This document shows, one piece after another, positions 49,761-59,420 of a stretch of DNA of 64,000 bases; the stretch's first letter is position 1, and every line of letters begins with the position of its first letter. The position numbers and the translations under genes were made by a program. This DNA is from JANWXR01 sp964608265. GTDB taxonomy: Bacteria > Chloroflexota > Anaerolineae > Anaerolineales > UBA6663. The stretch is from NCBI GenBank assembly GCA_964608265.1, contig CAZSNP010000017.1:1-64000 (forward strand), written 5' to 3'. The notes beneath the pieces were generated by a model. It saw only the letters and a list, made by a program, of their open reading frames with translations. It was not told the DNA's origin and searched no databases.

Positions 49761-51140
49761 ATGACGCGCGCAATCCTCGGCCCGACTTTCGAAGAGATGC
49801 TGCATCCGAACAGCATCGCCCCGGCCCTTCGCGCCAAAGCGGTGAAGGCGTTGCAGGAGTCGCCGCTGGACCCGATCAACCTGTACAACATCACCTGGCG
49901 CGGGGCAGATAATCGAATCAAGTATGAAGTGTTGCCGAAAGAACTGACCGGGGTGGAGGCGCCCATCGTCGTGCTCTACGGGCGCGACTTCCCGACCGGC
50001 GCGCACAAGGTCGGCGCGGCCTATTCGGTGCTGGCGGAGGAAGTGGTCTTCGGGCGGGTGGATGTGAACGTGCATACGGTGGTGTGGCCGAGCACCGGCA
50101 ACTACGGCATCGGCGGCGCGTGGGTGGGCGGGCGCGTCGGGGCCAAATCCACCGTCGTGCTGCCGGAAGGGATGAGCCGCGAGCGCTTCGAGAAGATCGA
50201 GAGCTACGGCGCGCAGGTCATCAAAACCGTCGGCGTCGAATCAAACGTCAAAGAAATCTACGACAAGACGTGGGAGTTGAGGCGCGACCCGAACATCCGC
50301 ATCCTCAACCAGTTCGAGGTGATGGGCAACTATCGTTTCCACTATCACGTCACCGGCAACACGATCGTGGAACTGGCCGAGGAGCTGAAGGCGCAGGGCA
50401 TCGGCGACGGAACGATTGCCGCCTATTGCTCCGCGATGGGCAGCGCCGGCACCATCGCGGCGGGTGACCGCATCAAACAGGTCTTTCCCGATCACAAGAT
50501 CGTCGGCCTCGAACCCATCCAATGCCCGACGCTGTACAACAACGGCTACGGCGGCCACGACATCCAGGGTATCGGCGACAAGCACGTGACGTGGATCCAC
50601 AACGTCCTCAACATGGACGCCATCATGTGCCTCGACGACATCGAGTGCAAGAAGGGCCTGCAGGTGCTGACCGACGAGGCCGGGCAGGAGGCACTGACCA
50701 GACGCTACGGTGTGAAGCCCGAGACGGCGCGGCAGCTCGGCAGCATCTTCGGCATCAGCGGCGTGTGCAACGTGCTCGGCGCCATCAAGACCGCCAAGCA
50801 TTACCGCTTCGACAAGCAGGATGTCATCGTCACCATCTGCACCGACGCCATTGACCGCTATCACTCGGTGATGCAGAGCATGGCCGAGTGCTATGGCGCG
50901 ATGGACGACGCGCGAGCCGCCGCGTACGTCGAGGGCATCTTCCACGGCGCGAAGACCGACTGGATCAAGGACGGCACGCCCGACGTGCGCCAGCAATGGC
51001 ACAATCTCAAGTATTACACTTGGGTGGAACAGCAGGGCAAAACGGTGGAGGAACTCGACGCGCAGCGCGACCCGGAGTGGTGGATCAAGCATCAGCAGCT
51101 CATCCCGGAAATGGATGAACGGATCAAAGCCGCTCGCTGA
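49761..51140 (+). CDS. Fold-type II PLP enzyme in the YgeX (diaminopropionate ammonia-lyase) position
   Basis: This 459-residue protein has tryptophan-synthase-beta/fold-type-II features. GRDFPTGAHKVGAAYSVLAE contains the likely PLP Lys, VWPSTGNYGIGGAWVGGRVG is the Asn-binding loop, and AYCSAMGSAGTIAAGDRIKQ is a Gly-rich phosphate region. It is longer than E. coli YgeX and not closely similar to it by eye, so it may be a different lyase filling that role. It starts at ATG 49761 behind CAGGAG. The genes after it are those that follow ygeX in Escherichia coli-type purine clusters. Substrate (diaminopropionate or another amino acid) is inferred from this context only. Confidence 0.6.
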   Translation: MTRAILGPTFEEMLHPNSIAPALRAKAVKALQESPLDPINLYNITWRGADNRIKYEVLPKELTGVEAPIVVLYGRDFPTGAHKVGAAYSVLAEEVVFGRVDVNVHTVVWPSTGNYGIGGAWVGGRVGAKSTVVLPEGMSRERFEKIESYGAQVIKTVGVESNVKEIYDKTWELRRDPNIRILNQFEVMGNYRFHYHVTGNTIVELAEELKAQGIGDGTIAAYCSAMGSAGTIAAGDRIKQVFPDHKIVGLEPIQCPTLYNNGYGGHDIQGIGDKHVTWIHNVLNMDAIMCLDDIECKKGLQVLTDEAGQEALTRRYGVKPETARQLGSIFGISGVCNVLGAIKTAKHYRFDKQDVIVTICTDAIDRYHSVMQSMAECYGAMDDARAAAYVEGIFHGAKTDWIKDGTPDVRQQWHNLKYYTWVEQQGKTVEELDAQRDPEWWIKHQQLIPEMDERIKAAR

Positions 51141-51142
51141 AT

Positions 51143-51184
51143 TTCCAATCACCAACAACTGATGACTGGTTATTCGTTATTGAG
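51143..51184. repeat. Weak palindrome of the CCAATCACCAA/GGTTATTCGTTATTG type
   Basis: The spacer after the PLP gene has TTCCAATCACCAACAACTGA facing ACTGGTTATTCGTTATTGAG. The words relate to the elements at 41795 and 63200, but pairing is imperfect. Confidence 0.4.
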
Positions 51185-51193
51185 GAGCCTCCG

Positions 51194-52192
<999 letters not shown>

Positions 52193-52291
52193 TGTAGTTG
52201 TGCGTTGGCCTCACGCATTCCGGTCAGCGCACGCATCCGTGATTTGCCGTTCACACCGGAGAAGGTGTGGCGGGCAATGAAAAGCCAGCCG

Positions 52292-52336
52292 CGAACGAAC
52301 ACGGATTTGCAGGATGGCGTCCTTCGTGTTCGTTCG
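52292..52336. repeat. Palindromic element, arms CGAACGAACACG/CGTGTTCGTTCG
   Basis: A 12-bp perfect inverted repeat (52292-52303, 52325-52336) encloses GATTTGCAGGATGGCGTCCTT. A decayed relative (TTCGTGTCAATTCGTGG) lies at 53605-53625. No other gene lies in 52193-52379. Confidence 0.75.
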
Positions 52337-52379
52337 TGTCACGTTGTGGCCGCGCCACTTCGTGGGTAAAGGGAAAACT

Positions 52380-53585
52380 ATGACACTCCCGGTTTCCGAA
52401 ATCCAAAAGCGTGTCGCCGTCCAGCGCGATGCGATTATCCAATTCCTGCGCGACATCTGCGCCATCCCTTCGATGGAATCGCAAATCGGCCCGGTGGGCG
52501 AACGAGTTCAAACGGAACTGCGCCGTTTGAACTACGACGAAGTGCGCTTCGACAGGATGGGCAACACCATTGGCCGGATCGGCGCTGGGCCGAAGGTGCT
52601 GGTGTACGACTCGCACATTGACACGGTCGGCATCGGCGACCCGGCGGCGTGGGCGTGGGATCCGTTCAAAGGCAAAATCGAAGACGGCATCTTCTACGCG
52701 CGCGGCGCGTGCGATGAAAAGAACAGCACGCCGGGGATGGTGTATGGGCTCGCCATCGCGCGCGACCTCGGACTGCTGGAGGGCTGGACAGCGTACTATT
52801 TCGGCAACATGGAGGAGTGGTGCGACGGCATCGCGCCCAACACGTTCGTGGAAGTGGATCCGAAGGTGCGGCCCGATTGCGTCGTCATCGGCGAGCCGAC
52901 GCGGATGCAGGTCTATCGCGGGCACAAGGGCCGGGTCGAGATCAAAGTCGTGGCGAAGGGAAAGAGCGCGCACGCGGCCAGCAATCACTTAGGCGACAAT
53001 GCCATTTACAAACTGCTGCCGCTCATCGCCGGCGTGCGCGACCTCGAGCCGCAATTGGGCGATCACGAATTCCTCGGCCATGGCAAGATCACGGTCAGCG
53101 ACCTGCACGTGAAGACCCCCAGCATCAACGCCGTGCCGGACGAGGCCACCGTGTTCATTGACCGCCGGCTCACGTTCGGAGAGGACAAGAACGCCGCCAT
53201 CGCGCAGGTGCGCGCCCTCATCCCGCCGGAGCATCAGGCCTCGGTCACGGTCGAGGAGATGATCTACGACGATCCATCGTACACCGGCTTCGTCTTCCCG
53301 GTGGATAAGTATTTCCCGGCGTGGGCATATGAGGAAAATCATCCGCTGGTGCAGGCGGGCGCGCAGGCGCGCCGGCTCATCGGCCTGCCGGAGGCGCCCA
53401 CCGGCAAATGGAGCTTCAGCACCAACGGCATCTACTGGGCGGGCAAGGCCAATATCCCCTCTATCGGTTTTGGGCCGGGGGATGAGGTCACCGCGCACAC
53501 TGTCAACGACAGCGTGCCGCTGGAGGATGTCGTCAAGTCCACGGAGTTCTATGCAATCCTGCCCGGAGTTATCGCCGCGAATTAG
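52380..53585 (+). CDS. ygeY: M20-family hydrolase of the YgeY type
   Basis: This 401-residue metallopeptidase-like protein has VYDSHIDTVGIGD (zinc His and Asp), ARGACDEKNSTPGMVYG (bridging Asp/Glu), NMEEWCDGIAPN (catalytic Glu pair) and IGEPTRMQVYRGHKGRVEIK. The dimerisation domain and a final His (DEVTAHTVNDSV) complete the set. YgeY-type members sit in purine/ureide clusters and are thought to deacylate or hydrolyse a small ureido or N-carbamoyl substrate. It starts at ATG 52380. Exact reaction is unproven; co-location with YgeW and carbamate kinase supports the assignment. Confidence 0.8.
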   Translation: MTLPVSEIQKRVAVQRDAIIQFLRDICAIPSMESQIGPVGERVQTELRRLNYDEVRFDRMGNTIGRIGAGPKVLVYDSHIDTVGIGDPAAWAWDPFKGKIEDGIFYARGACDEKNSTPGMVYGLAIARDLGLLEGWTAYYFGNMEEWCDGIAPNTFVEVDPKVRPDCVVIGEPTRMQVYRGHKGRVEIKVVAKGKSAHAASNHLGDNAIYKLLPLIAGVRDLEPQLGDHEFLGHGKITVSDLHVKTPSINAVPDEATVFIDRRLTFGEDKNAAIAQVRALIPPEHQASVTVEEMIYDDPSYTGFVFPVDKYFPAWAYEENHPLVQAGAQARRLIGLPEAPTGKWSFSTNGIYWAGKANIPSIGFGPGDEVTAHTVNDSVPLEDVVKSTEFYAILPGVIAAN

Positions 53586-53651
53586 CCTCAAATGACACGG
53601 CTCATTCGTGTCAATTCGTGGCCGAAAGAAAACCTGAAAGGACAGCGAGAC

Positions 53652-54632
53652 ATGCAAACCAACCTGCGGGGCCGAGACTTCATCGGCGATCTGGATTTCA
53701 GCAAGGAAGAGGTGGAAACGGTGCTGGAGGTGGCGTGGGACTTGAAGCGCAAGCGCGCGCTGGGCGAGCCGCACGCGCTGCTGCGCGACAAGACGCTGGC
53801 GATGCTGTTCTTCTTCACCAGCACCCGCACGCGCGGCTCGTTCGAGGCCGGGATGGCGCAACTCGGCGGGCACGCGGCCTTCATTGATTCGGAGACCACG
53901 CAGATTTCGCACGGCGACACCGCGAAGGAGATCGGCCAGATCTTCGGGCGCTACTTCGACGGTATCGCCATCCGCCAGTGCGACTGGCAGTTCGGCAACA
54001 AGTACGAGAACGAAGTGGCGCTGCACAGCCGCGCACCGGTGCTCAACATGCAGTGCGACGTCTATCATCCCTTCCAATGTCTTGCGGATCTCATGACCGT
54101 GATCGAAAAGAAGGGCCGCGATTTGCGTCGCAGGAAAATGGTGGTGTCGTGGGCCTACGCCGCCTCGTACAGCAAACCGATCTCGGTGCCGCAATCCCTC
54201 ATCCTGCAGATGACGCGCTTCGGCTGCGATGTGGTGCTCGCCCACCCGCCCGAGTTCAAACTGATGCCCGAGATCATGGACATGGCCCGCGAGAACGCCC
54301 GCAAACACAAGGTCGGCTTTGAGGTGACCGACAACATGGACGCGGCCTTCAAAGACGCCGACATCGTCTATCCCAAATCGTGGGGGCCGCTGTTGACGAC
54401 GACCGAAAAGGAGTCGGGCAAGGCGACGATCGAAAAATATAAGTCGTGGATCACCGACCGGCGGCGGATGAACCTCGCCCGCGATGACGCCATCTACATG
54501 CACTGCCTGCCCGCCGACCGCAACCTCGAGGTGACCGATGAGGTCATTGACGGCCCGAATTCGGTCGTGTACGACGAAGCCGAGAACCGCCTGCACGCGC
54601 AAAAAGCGGTGATGGCGTTGACCATGGCGTGA
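53652..54632 (+). CDS. ygeW: Knotted carbamoyltransferase YgeW family
   Basis: This 326-residue protein is an aspartate/ornithine-carbamoyltransferase-fold protein. FFFTSTRTRGSFEAGMAQLG is the carbamoyl-phosphate loop (STRTR), and MHCLPADRNLEVTDEVIDGP contains the HCLP motif. The long insertion and VSWAYAASYSKPISVPQSLI are characteristic of the YgeW branch. It should transfer carbamoyl to or from an amine and, working phosphorolytically, would yield carbamoyl phosphate for the next gene. It starts at ATG 53652 behind AAAGGACAGCGAG. Its stop codon lies inside a palindromic repeat. Confidence 0.88.
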   Translation: MQTNLRGRDFIGDLDFSKEEVETVLEVAWDLKRKRALGEPHALLRDKTLAMLFFFTSTRTRGSFEAGMAQLGGHAAFIDSETTQISHGDTAKEIGQIFGRYFDGIAIRQCDWQFGNKYENEVALHSRAPVLNMQCDVYHPFQCLADLMTVIEKKGRDLRRRKMVVSWAYAASYSKPISVPQSLILQMTRFGCDVVLAHPPEFKLMPEIMDMARENARKHKVGFEVTDNMDAAFKDADIVYPKSWGPLLTTTEKESGKATIEKYKSWITDRRRMNLARDDAIYMHCLPADRNLEVTDEVIDGPNSVVYDEAENRLHAQKAVMALTMA

Positions 54633-54693
54633 AACGTCGAACGTAAAACGTGAGGGTCACCGGGCCAACACGTTTCATGTTTCACGTTTTACG
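54628..54693. repeat. Palindromic element of the ACGTGAAACGT family overlapping the ygeW stop
   Basis: CGTGAAACGTCGAACGTAAA (from 54628) faces TTCATGTTTCACGTTTTACG (ending 54693) in an imperfect inverted repeat. The TGA stop of ygeW (54630-54632) lies within the left arm. Confidence 0.75.
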
Positions 54694-54703
54694 GATGAAG
54701 ACC

Positions 54704-55645
54704 ATGACCAAGGTTGCGGTGGTGGCTGTCGGGGGCAATGCGTTGATTCTGGATGAGAAGCGTCGCAGCGTGCAAGACCAGTACGACGCGGCGGTGGAGT
54801 GCATGCGGCACATCGCCGAGATGATCGCCCAGGGCTGGAACGTGGTGATCACGCACGGCAACGGCCCGCAGGTCGGCTTCATCCTGCGCCGCTCGGAGCT
54901 GGCGCGCCACGAGTTGCACGAGGTGCCGCTCGATTCGTGCGGGGCGGACACCCAGGGCGCCATCGGCTACATGTTTCAAAAGGCGCTGCACAACGAGTTT
55001 CACCGGCGCGGCCTCACCCGGCAGGCCGTCACCGTCGTCACCCAGGCGCTGGTAGATCGCAACGACGCTGCGTTTCAGAAACCGAGCAAACCCATCGGCT
55101 CGTTTATGAACGAGGCCGACGCCAGGGTGAAGATAGAGACAGAGGGCTGGACGATGGTGGAGGATGCCGGGCGCGGCTGGCGGCGGGTGGTGGCTTCACC
55201 CAGGCCGCAGCGCCTCATCGAGCGCGAGGCCATCCTCGCCCTCATCCAGCAGGGCTTCATCGTCATCGCCAACGGCGGCGGCGGCATCCCCGTCATCGAA
55301 ACCGAGCGCGGCGAACTGGCCGGGATGGAGGCCGTGATTGACAAGGACTACGGCGGCGCACTGCTGGCCAATAGCGTCGCGGCGGATGTCTTCATCATCG
55401 CGACGGCGGTGGAGAAGGTCGCCCTCAACTTCAACAAGCCCAACCAGCAATGGCTTGACCGGATCACGGTAACCGAGGCGAAGCGGTATCTGGCCGAGGG
55501 TCACTTTCACAAAGGCAGCATGGGGCCGAAGATCGAGGCGGCGCTGCAATATCTCGAGCGCGGCGGCGAAGAGGCATTGATCACCGATCCGCCCAACCTC
55601 AGCCGCGCGCTGGCCGGAGAGACCGGGACGCGGATCGTGCCCTGA
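54704..55645 (+). CDS. arcC: Carbamate kinase
   Basis: This 313-residue protein is an amino-acid-kinase-fold carbamate kinase. VVAVGGNALI, VVITHGNGPQVGFILRRSEL and IANGGGGIPVIE are the family motifs, and GSMGPKIEAALQYLERGGEE closes the fold. It makes ATP from ADP and carbamoyl phosphate, the energy-yielding last step of ureide or arginine fermentation. I chose ATG 54704; ATG 54695 three codons earlier is equally open. It follows the YgeW-type gene after a repeat and overlaps its neighbour repeat at the stop. Confidence 0.9.
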   Translation: MTKVAVVAVGGNALILDEKRRSVQDQYDAAVECMRHIAEMIAQGWNVVITHGNGPQVGFILRRSELARHELHEVPLDSCGADTQGAIGYMFQKALHNEFHRRGLTRQAVTVVTQALVDRNDAAFQKPSKPIGSFMNEADARVKIETEGWTMVEDAGRGWRRVVASPRPQRLIEREAILALIQQGFIVIANGGGGIPVIETERGELAGMEAVIDKDYGGALLANSVAADVFIIATAVEKVALNFNKPNQQWLDRITVTEAKRYLAEGHFHKGSMGPKIEAALQYLERGGEEALITDPPNLSRALAGETGTRIVP

Positions 55646-55678
55646 CCTCACCCCCCGCCCTTCGGGCGGGGGTGAGGT
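55645..55678. repeat. Hairpin of the CCTCACCCCC family
   Basis: ACCTCACCCCCCGCCC and GGGCGGGGGTGAGGT close on a TTC loop. The first base is the last base of the carbamate-kinase stop codon. Confidence 0.7.
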
Positions 55679-55685
55679 AAATCCC

Positions 55686-57014
55686 ATGCTCATCACCAAC
55701 GGCAAGCTTATCACCTGGGGCGATCCGAGTCAGATTCTGAACGATCACGCGCTGCTGATCGAAGGTGATCGCATCGCGGAGATGGGGCCGGCGGGCGAGC
55801 TGCGCGCGAAGCACCCGCAGGCGGAGGCGCTGGATGCGCGCGGGCAGTACATCCTGCCCGGCAACATCTGCGCCCACACGCATTTCTACGGCGCGTTTGC
55901 CCGCGGCATGGCCATCCCCGGCGACCCGCCGAAGGACTTCCCCGAAATCCTCGAACGGCTGTGGTGGAAACTGGATAAGGCCCTCACGCCCGATGATGTG
56001 CGCTACTCGGCGCTGGTATGTTTGATCGATGCGGTGAAACACGGCACGACGACCCTTATTGACCACCATGCCTCGCCCAACGCCATCGCCGGCTCGCTCG
56101 ACGTGATCGCCGAGGCGGTGCAGCAGGCCGGGCTGCGCGCCTGCCTGTGCTACGAAGTCACCGACCGGGACGGCCTCGACAGGATGCGCGCCGGCATCGC
56201 GGAGAACGTGCGCTTCATCAGGAGCCACCGGGCGAACGACACGGGGCAAGTGGCGGCGACGTTCGGGCTGCACGCCTCGCTCACGCTGTCAGACAATTCG
56301 CTGGAGGCGTGCCGCGCGGCGCACCAGGGCGGCTTTCATATCCATGTGGCCGAGCACGAGGCGGATGAATACGACTCGCTGAAGAAGAGCCGCACGCGAG
56401 TCGTGGATCGGCTGCACAAGTTCGACCTGCTCGGCCCGCAGACCATCACCGCCCACTGCGTCCATATTGACCCGCGCGAGGCAGAATTGCTGAAGGATAG
56501 CGGCACGTGGGTGACGCACCAGCCGCGCTCGAATATGAACAACGCCGTGGGCGCAGCGGATATCGAAGGGCTGTTGCGCCTGGGTGTGAAGGTGTGCCTC
56601 GGCAACGACGGCTTTTCCAACGCGATGTGGGAGGAGTGGAAGGCGGCTTATCTCTTTCACAAAGCTGCCCACCGCGACCCGCGCCGCGCCGGGGGGCACA
56701 CCATCACCGAGATGGCGATCACCAACAACGCTGCGCTGGCCGGGGTCTTCTTCCCGCAGGCCCCGCTCGGCGTGCTGCAACCGGGCGCCTTCGCCGACCT
56801 GATCTTCGTAGACTATCACCCCACCACCCCGTTGACGGCCGGCAACCTGCCCTGGCACATCCTCTTCGGCTTCGAGCCGTCGGCCGTGACGCTGACGATG
56901 TGCGCCGGCAGGGTGTTGATGAAGGATCGACAACTGTTGTTTTTGGATGAGGCCGAGATTACGGCGCGCAGCCGGGAACTGGCGCAGAGGGTGTGGGCTC
57001 GATTTCAGGGCTAG
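55686..57014 (+). CDS. ssnA: SsnA-type amidohydrolase (putative aminohydrolase of the purine cluster)
   Basis: This 442-residue amidohydrolase has the metal motif HTHFYGAFARGM, GTTTLIDHHASPNAIAGSLD, HVAEHEADEYDSLKK, ITAHCVHID and GNDGFSNAMWEEWKAAYLFH. The DHHASPxxIxGSL and MWEE..K stretches are characteristic of SsnA rather than guanine deaminase or generic cytosine-deaminase relatives. In Escherichia coli the gene lies in the same purine cluster as ygeX, ygeW, ygeY and yqeA. It should deaminate or hydrolyse a purine-derived or hydantoin-like compound. It starts at ATG 55686 immediately after the repeat. Confidence 0.85.
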   Translation: MLITNGKLITWGDPSQILNDHALLIEGDRIAEMGPAGELRAKHPQAEALDARGQYILPGNICAHTHFYGAFARGMAIPGDPPKDFPEILERLWWKLDKALTPDDVRYSALVCLIDAVKHGTTTLIDHHASPNAIAGSLDVIAEAVQQAGLRACLCYEVTDRDGLDRMRAGIAENVRFIRSHRANDTGQVAATFGLHASLTLSDNSLEACRAAHQGGFHIHVAEHEADEYDSLKKSRTRVVDRLHKFDLLGPQTITAHCVHIDPREAELLKDSGTWVTHQPRSNMNNAVGAADIEGLLRLGVKVCLGNDGFSNAMWEEWKAAYLFHKAAHRDPRRAGGHTITEMAITNNAALAGVFFPQAPLGVLQPGAFADLIFVDYHPTTPLTAGNLPWHILFGFEPSAVTLTMCAGRVLMKDRQLLFLDEAEITARSRELAQRVWARFQG

Positions 57015-57017
57015 AAT

Positions 57018-57119
57018 CTCCCCTCACCCCTGCCCTCTCCCGCTGGGGAGAGGGAGTATGACCTGGTCAATAATTGCCTCTCCCCTCTCCCGCTGGGAGA
57101 GGGGTCGGGGGTGAGGGAG
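57018..57119. repeat. Palindromic element of the CCCTCACCCC/GGGGTGAGGG family
   Basis: CTCCCCTCACCCC (57018-57030) faces GGGGGTGAGGGAG (57107-57119), with inner CTCTCCCGCTGGGAGAG hairpins. It separates ssnA from xdhC and starts 4 nt after the ssnA stop. Confidence 0.75.
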
Positions 57120-57129
57120 AGCCAGCGGT

Positions 57130-57957
57130 ATGTCATTGCTGTTTGAGTCCCTCGCCGCCCTGGCCCGCAGCGGCGCCCCCGCCGCGCTGTGCACCATTAT
57201 CCGCGCGCGGGGCAGCGTGCCGAGGCACGTGGGCAGCAAGATGCTCGTGCACGCGGATGGGCGCGCCGAGGGCACCATCGGCGGGGGCGAGATGGAAAGC
57301 CGCGTCATCGCCGAGGCGCTGGAGGCGCTGAAGGCCGGACAGGCGCGCATCGTGGCGTATGCCTTCGTCAACCCGCAGGCCGGTGACCCCGGCGTGTGCG
57401 GCGGCGAGGTCGAGGTCTTCGTGGAGCCGATCAAACCCAACCCGACCCTCCTCATCATCGGCGGCGGGCACGTCGGCCGGGCGCTGGCCCACCTCGGCCG
57501 GTGGCTGGGCTTCCGCGTCGTGCTCTCCGACGACCGGGCCGAGTTCTGCAATCCCGACGCGGTGCCCGGCGCGGACGAATATCTGCTCGGCCCCATAGCG
57601 GAGTTGCCGCAACGCCTGACCTTCACCCCTGAGACGTATATCGTGATGCCGACGCGCGGCCTGCCGGTGGATGTGGCGGGCCTGCCCGTTTTGCTCGCGC
57701 AGCCGCACGCCTACCTTGGCGTCATCGGTTCGCGGAGGCGGTGGCTGACGGCGCGCCAACAGCTCGAGGAGCGCGGCGTGCCGGCGGCGCAGCTCGAGGC
57801 CGTCCACGCGCCGATGGGGCTGGAGCTGAACGCCGAAACCCCCGAGGAGATCGCCGTCAGCATCCTCGGTGAGATCATCATGCTCCGGCGCGGCGGCACG
57901 GGCCAGCCGATGCGGGTACAATCGGAGGGCACCAACTCGGGATTCCCCGACTCATGA
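57130..57957 (+). CDS. xdhC: XdhC/CoxI family molybdenum-enzyme maturation protein
   Basis: This 275-residue protein has the XdhC N-terminal domain (ALCTIIRARGSVPRHVGSKM, TIGGGEMESRVIAEALEAL) and the Rossmann-like C-terminal domain (LLIIGGGHVGRALAHLGRWL, YLGVIGSRRRWLTA). XdhC proteins sulfurate and insert the molybdenum cofactor into xanthine dehydrogenases, so it should serve the XDH encoded upstream and the one starting at 63871. It begins at ATG 57130. Its stop overlaps the next ABC gene by ATGA. Confidence 0.88.
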   Translation: MSLLFESLAALARSGAPAALCTIIRARGSVPRHVGSKMLVHADGRAEGTIGGGEMESRVIAEALEALKAGQARIVAYAFVNPQAGDPGVCGGEVEVFVEPIKPNPTLLIIGGGHVGRALAHLGRWLGFRVVLSDDRAEFCNPDAVPGADEYLLGPIAELPQRLTFTPETYIVMPTRGLPVDVAGLPVLLAQPHAYLGVIGSRRRWLTARQQLEERGVPAAQLEAVHAPMGLELNAETPEEIAVSILGEIIMLRRGGTGQPMRVQSEGTNSGFPDS

Positions 57958-59420
57958 GAATCGAACTGACCGACATCCACAAGCGCTTTGGCCCGGTGCA
58001 CGCCAATGCCGGTATCTCGATCACGTTCCAGGCCGGCAGCATCCACGGCCTGCTCGGCGAGAACGGCGCGGGCAAGAGCACGCTGATGAAGATCCTCTCC
58101 GGCTACTACGCGCCGGATAGCGGCGAGGTGCGCTTCGACGGCCGGCCGGTGAAGTTCGCCACGCCCGCCGAGGCGTTGCGGCATGGCGTCGGGATGTTGC
58201 ATCAAGACCCGCTCGACTTCCCGCCCTTCCAATTGCTCGATAACTTCATCCTCGGGCGCAATCACGGCATCCGCCAGCGCCGGGCCGAGGCCCAGCGCGA
58301 GTTTGTTGATCTCTGCCGGCAATTCCAGTTTGACCTCGACCCCGAGGCCCGCGTGTCGGATTTGACCGTCGGCGAGCGGCAGCAACTCGAAATCGCGCGG
58401 CTGTTGTGGCTGGGCGCGCGCGCCCTCATCCTCGATGAGCCAACCACCGGCATCAGCGCGCCGCAAAAAGTCAGGCTCTTTGCCACCCTCAAGCGCCTGG
58501 CCGAACAGGGCAAGACCATCATCTTTGTTTCGCACAAACTCGCAGATGTCGAGGAGTTGTGCCACCGCGTCACGGTGCTGGCCAGGGGCAGGATCACCGG
58601 CCACGCGCAGCCGCCCTACTCCAGCGGGCAACTGGTGCAGATGATGTTCGGCCAGATCATCACCGCCGGCGCGCGGCCCGCGGTCGGCCTGGGCGGCCCG
58701 CTGCTCGAACTCGACCACGCGACCTTTTCCGATCACAATCTGCGCTGCGCCGACCTCACGCTGAACGTCGCCGCCGGCGAGGTCATCGGCCTGGCCGGGC
58801 TGGAAGGCTCGGGCCAGAAGCTGCTGTTGCAGGGCGCGACCGGGCTGCTGCGCGCGAGCACTGGCACGGTGCGGATGGAGGGCGCGGACCTCACCCACGC
58901 CCCGTATCACCGCTTCCTGCAGGCCGGCGTGGCGTATGTGCCCGCCGATCGCATGACCGAGGGCCTCATCCCCGGCCTGACGATCGAGGAGCACATGGTG
59001 CTGGCCCGGCGTGGCAGGCAGCCGGCGGTGATCGACTGGAAGGCGATGCGGGCGCAGGCTGAGCGCGGCATCGGGGATTTCAACATCAAAGGGCGGGCCG
59101 GCACGCGGGTGGAGGAGCTGTCGGGCGGGAACCAGCAACGCACGCTGCTGGCCCTGCTCGCCGCGGATTTGCGTCTGCTGGCGCTCGAACATCCCACGCG
59201 CGGCCTCGATGTGGAGTCGGCGCTGTACATCTGGAGCAGGCTGCTCGAACGCCGCCGGCAGGGCACCGCCATCCTGTTCGCCTCCGCCGACCTCGATGAG
59301 ATCATGCAATACAGCGACCGCATCCTCGTCTTCTTCGGCGGGCACGTGCTCGAGACATTGCGCCTGTCGGAGACCACGACCGAACAACTCGGCTATCTCA
59401 TCGGAGGCAAGAAGCAATGA
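57954..59420 (+). CDS. Second nucleoside-type ABC transporter ATP-binding protein (two domains)
   Basis: This 488-residue protein has two ABC domains. The first has GENGAGKSTLMKILSGYY, QLEIARLLWLGARALILDEP and FVSHKLADVEEL; the second has degenerate GLEGSGQKLLLQGATG and ELSGGNQQRTLLALL. It is of the YufO/RbsA class. ATG 57954 overlaps the XdhC stop and its own stop overlaps the permease start. No substrate-binding protein gene accompanies this transporter. Confidence 0.9.
   Translation: MRIELTDIHKRFGPVHANAGISITFQAGSIHGLLGENGAGKSTLMKILSGYYAPDSGEVRFDGRPVKFATPAEALRHGVGMLHQDPLDFPPFQLLDNFILGRNHGIRQRRAEAQREFVDLCRQFQFDLDPEARVSDLTVGERQQLEIARLLWLGARALILDEPTTGISAPQKVRLFATLKRLAEQGKTIIFVSHKLADVEELCHRVTVLARGRITGHAQPPYSSGQLVQMMFGQIITAGARPAVGLGGPLLELDHATFSDHNLRCADLTLNVAAGEVIGLAGLEGSGQKLLLQGATGLLRASTGTVRMEGADLTHAPYHRFLQAGVAYVPADRMTEGLIPGLTIEEHMVLARRGRQPAVIDWKAMRAQAERGIGDFNIKGRAGTRVEELSGGNQQRTLLALLAADLRLLALEHPTRGLDVESALYIWSRLLERRRQGTAILFASADLDEIMQYSDRILVFFGGHVLETLRLSETTTEQLGYLIGGKKQ

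Noticed and set aside
52989..54602. A 537-codon minus-strand frame opposite the YgeY and YgeW genes
   Set aside because: Both plus-strand genes have full motif sets, and the minus frame has mirror-type composition.
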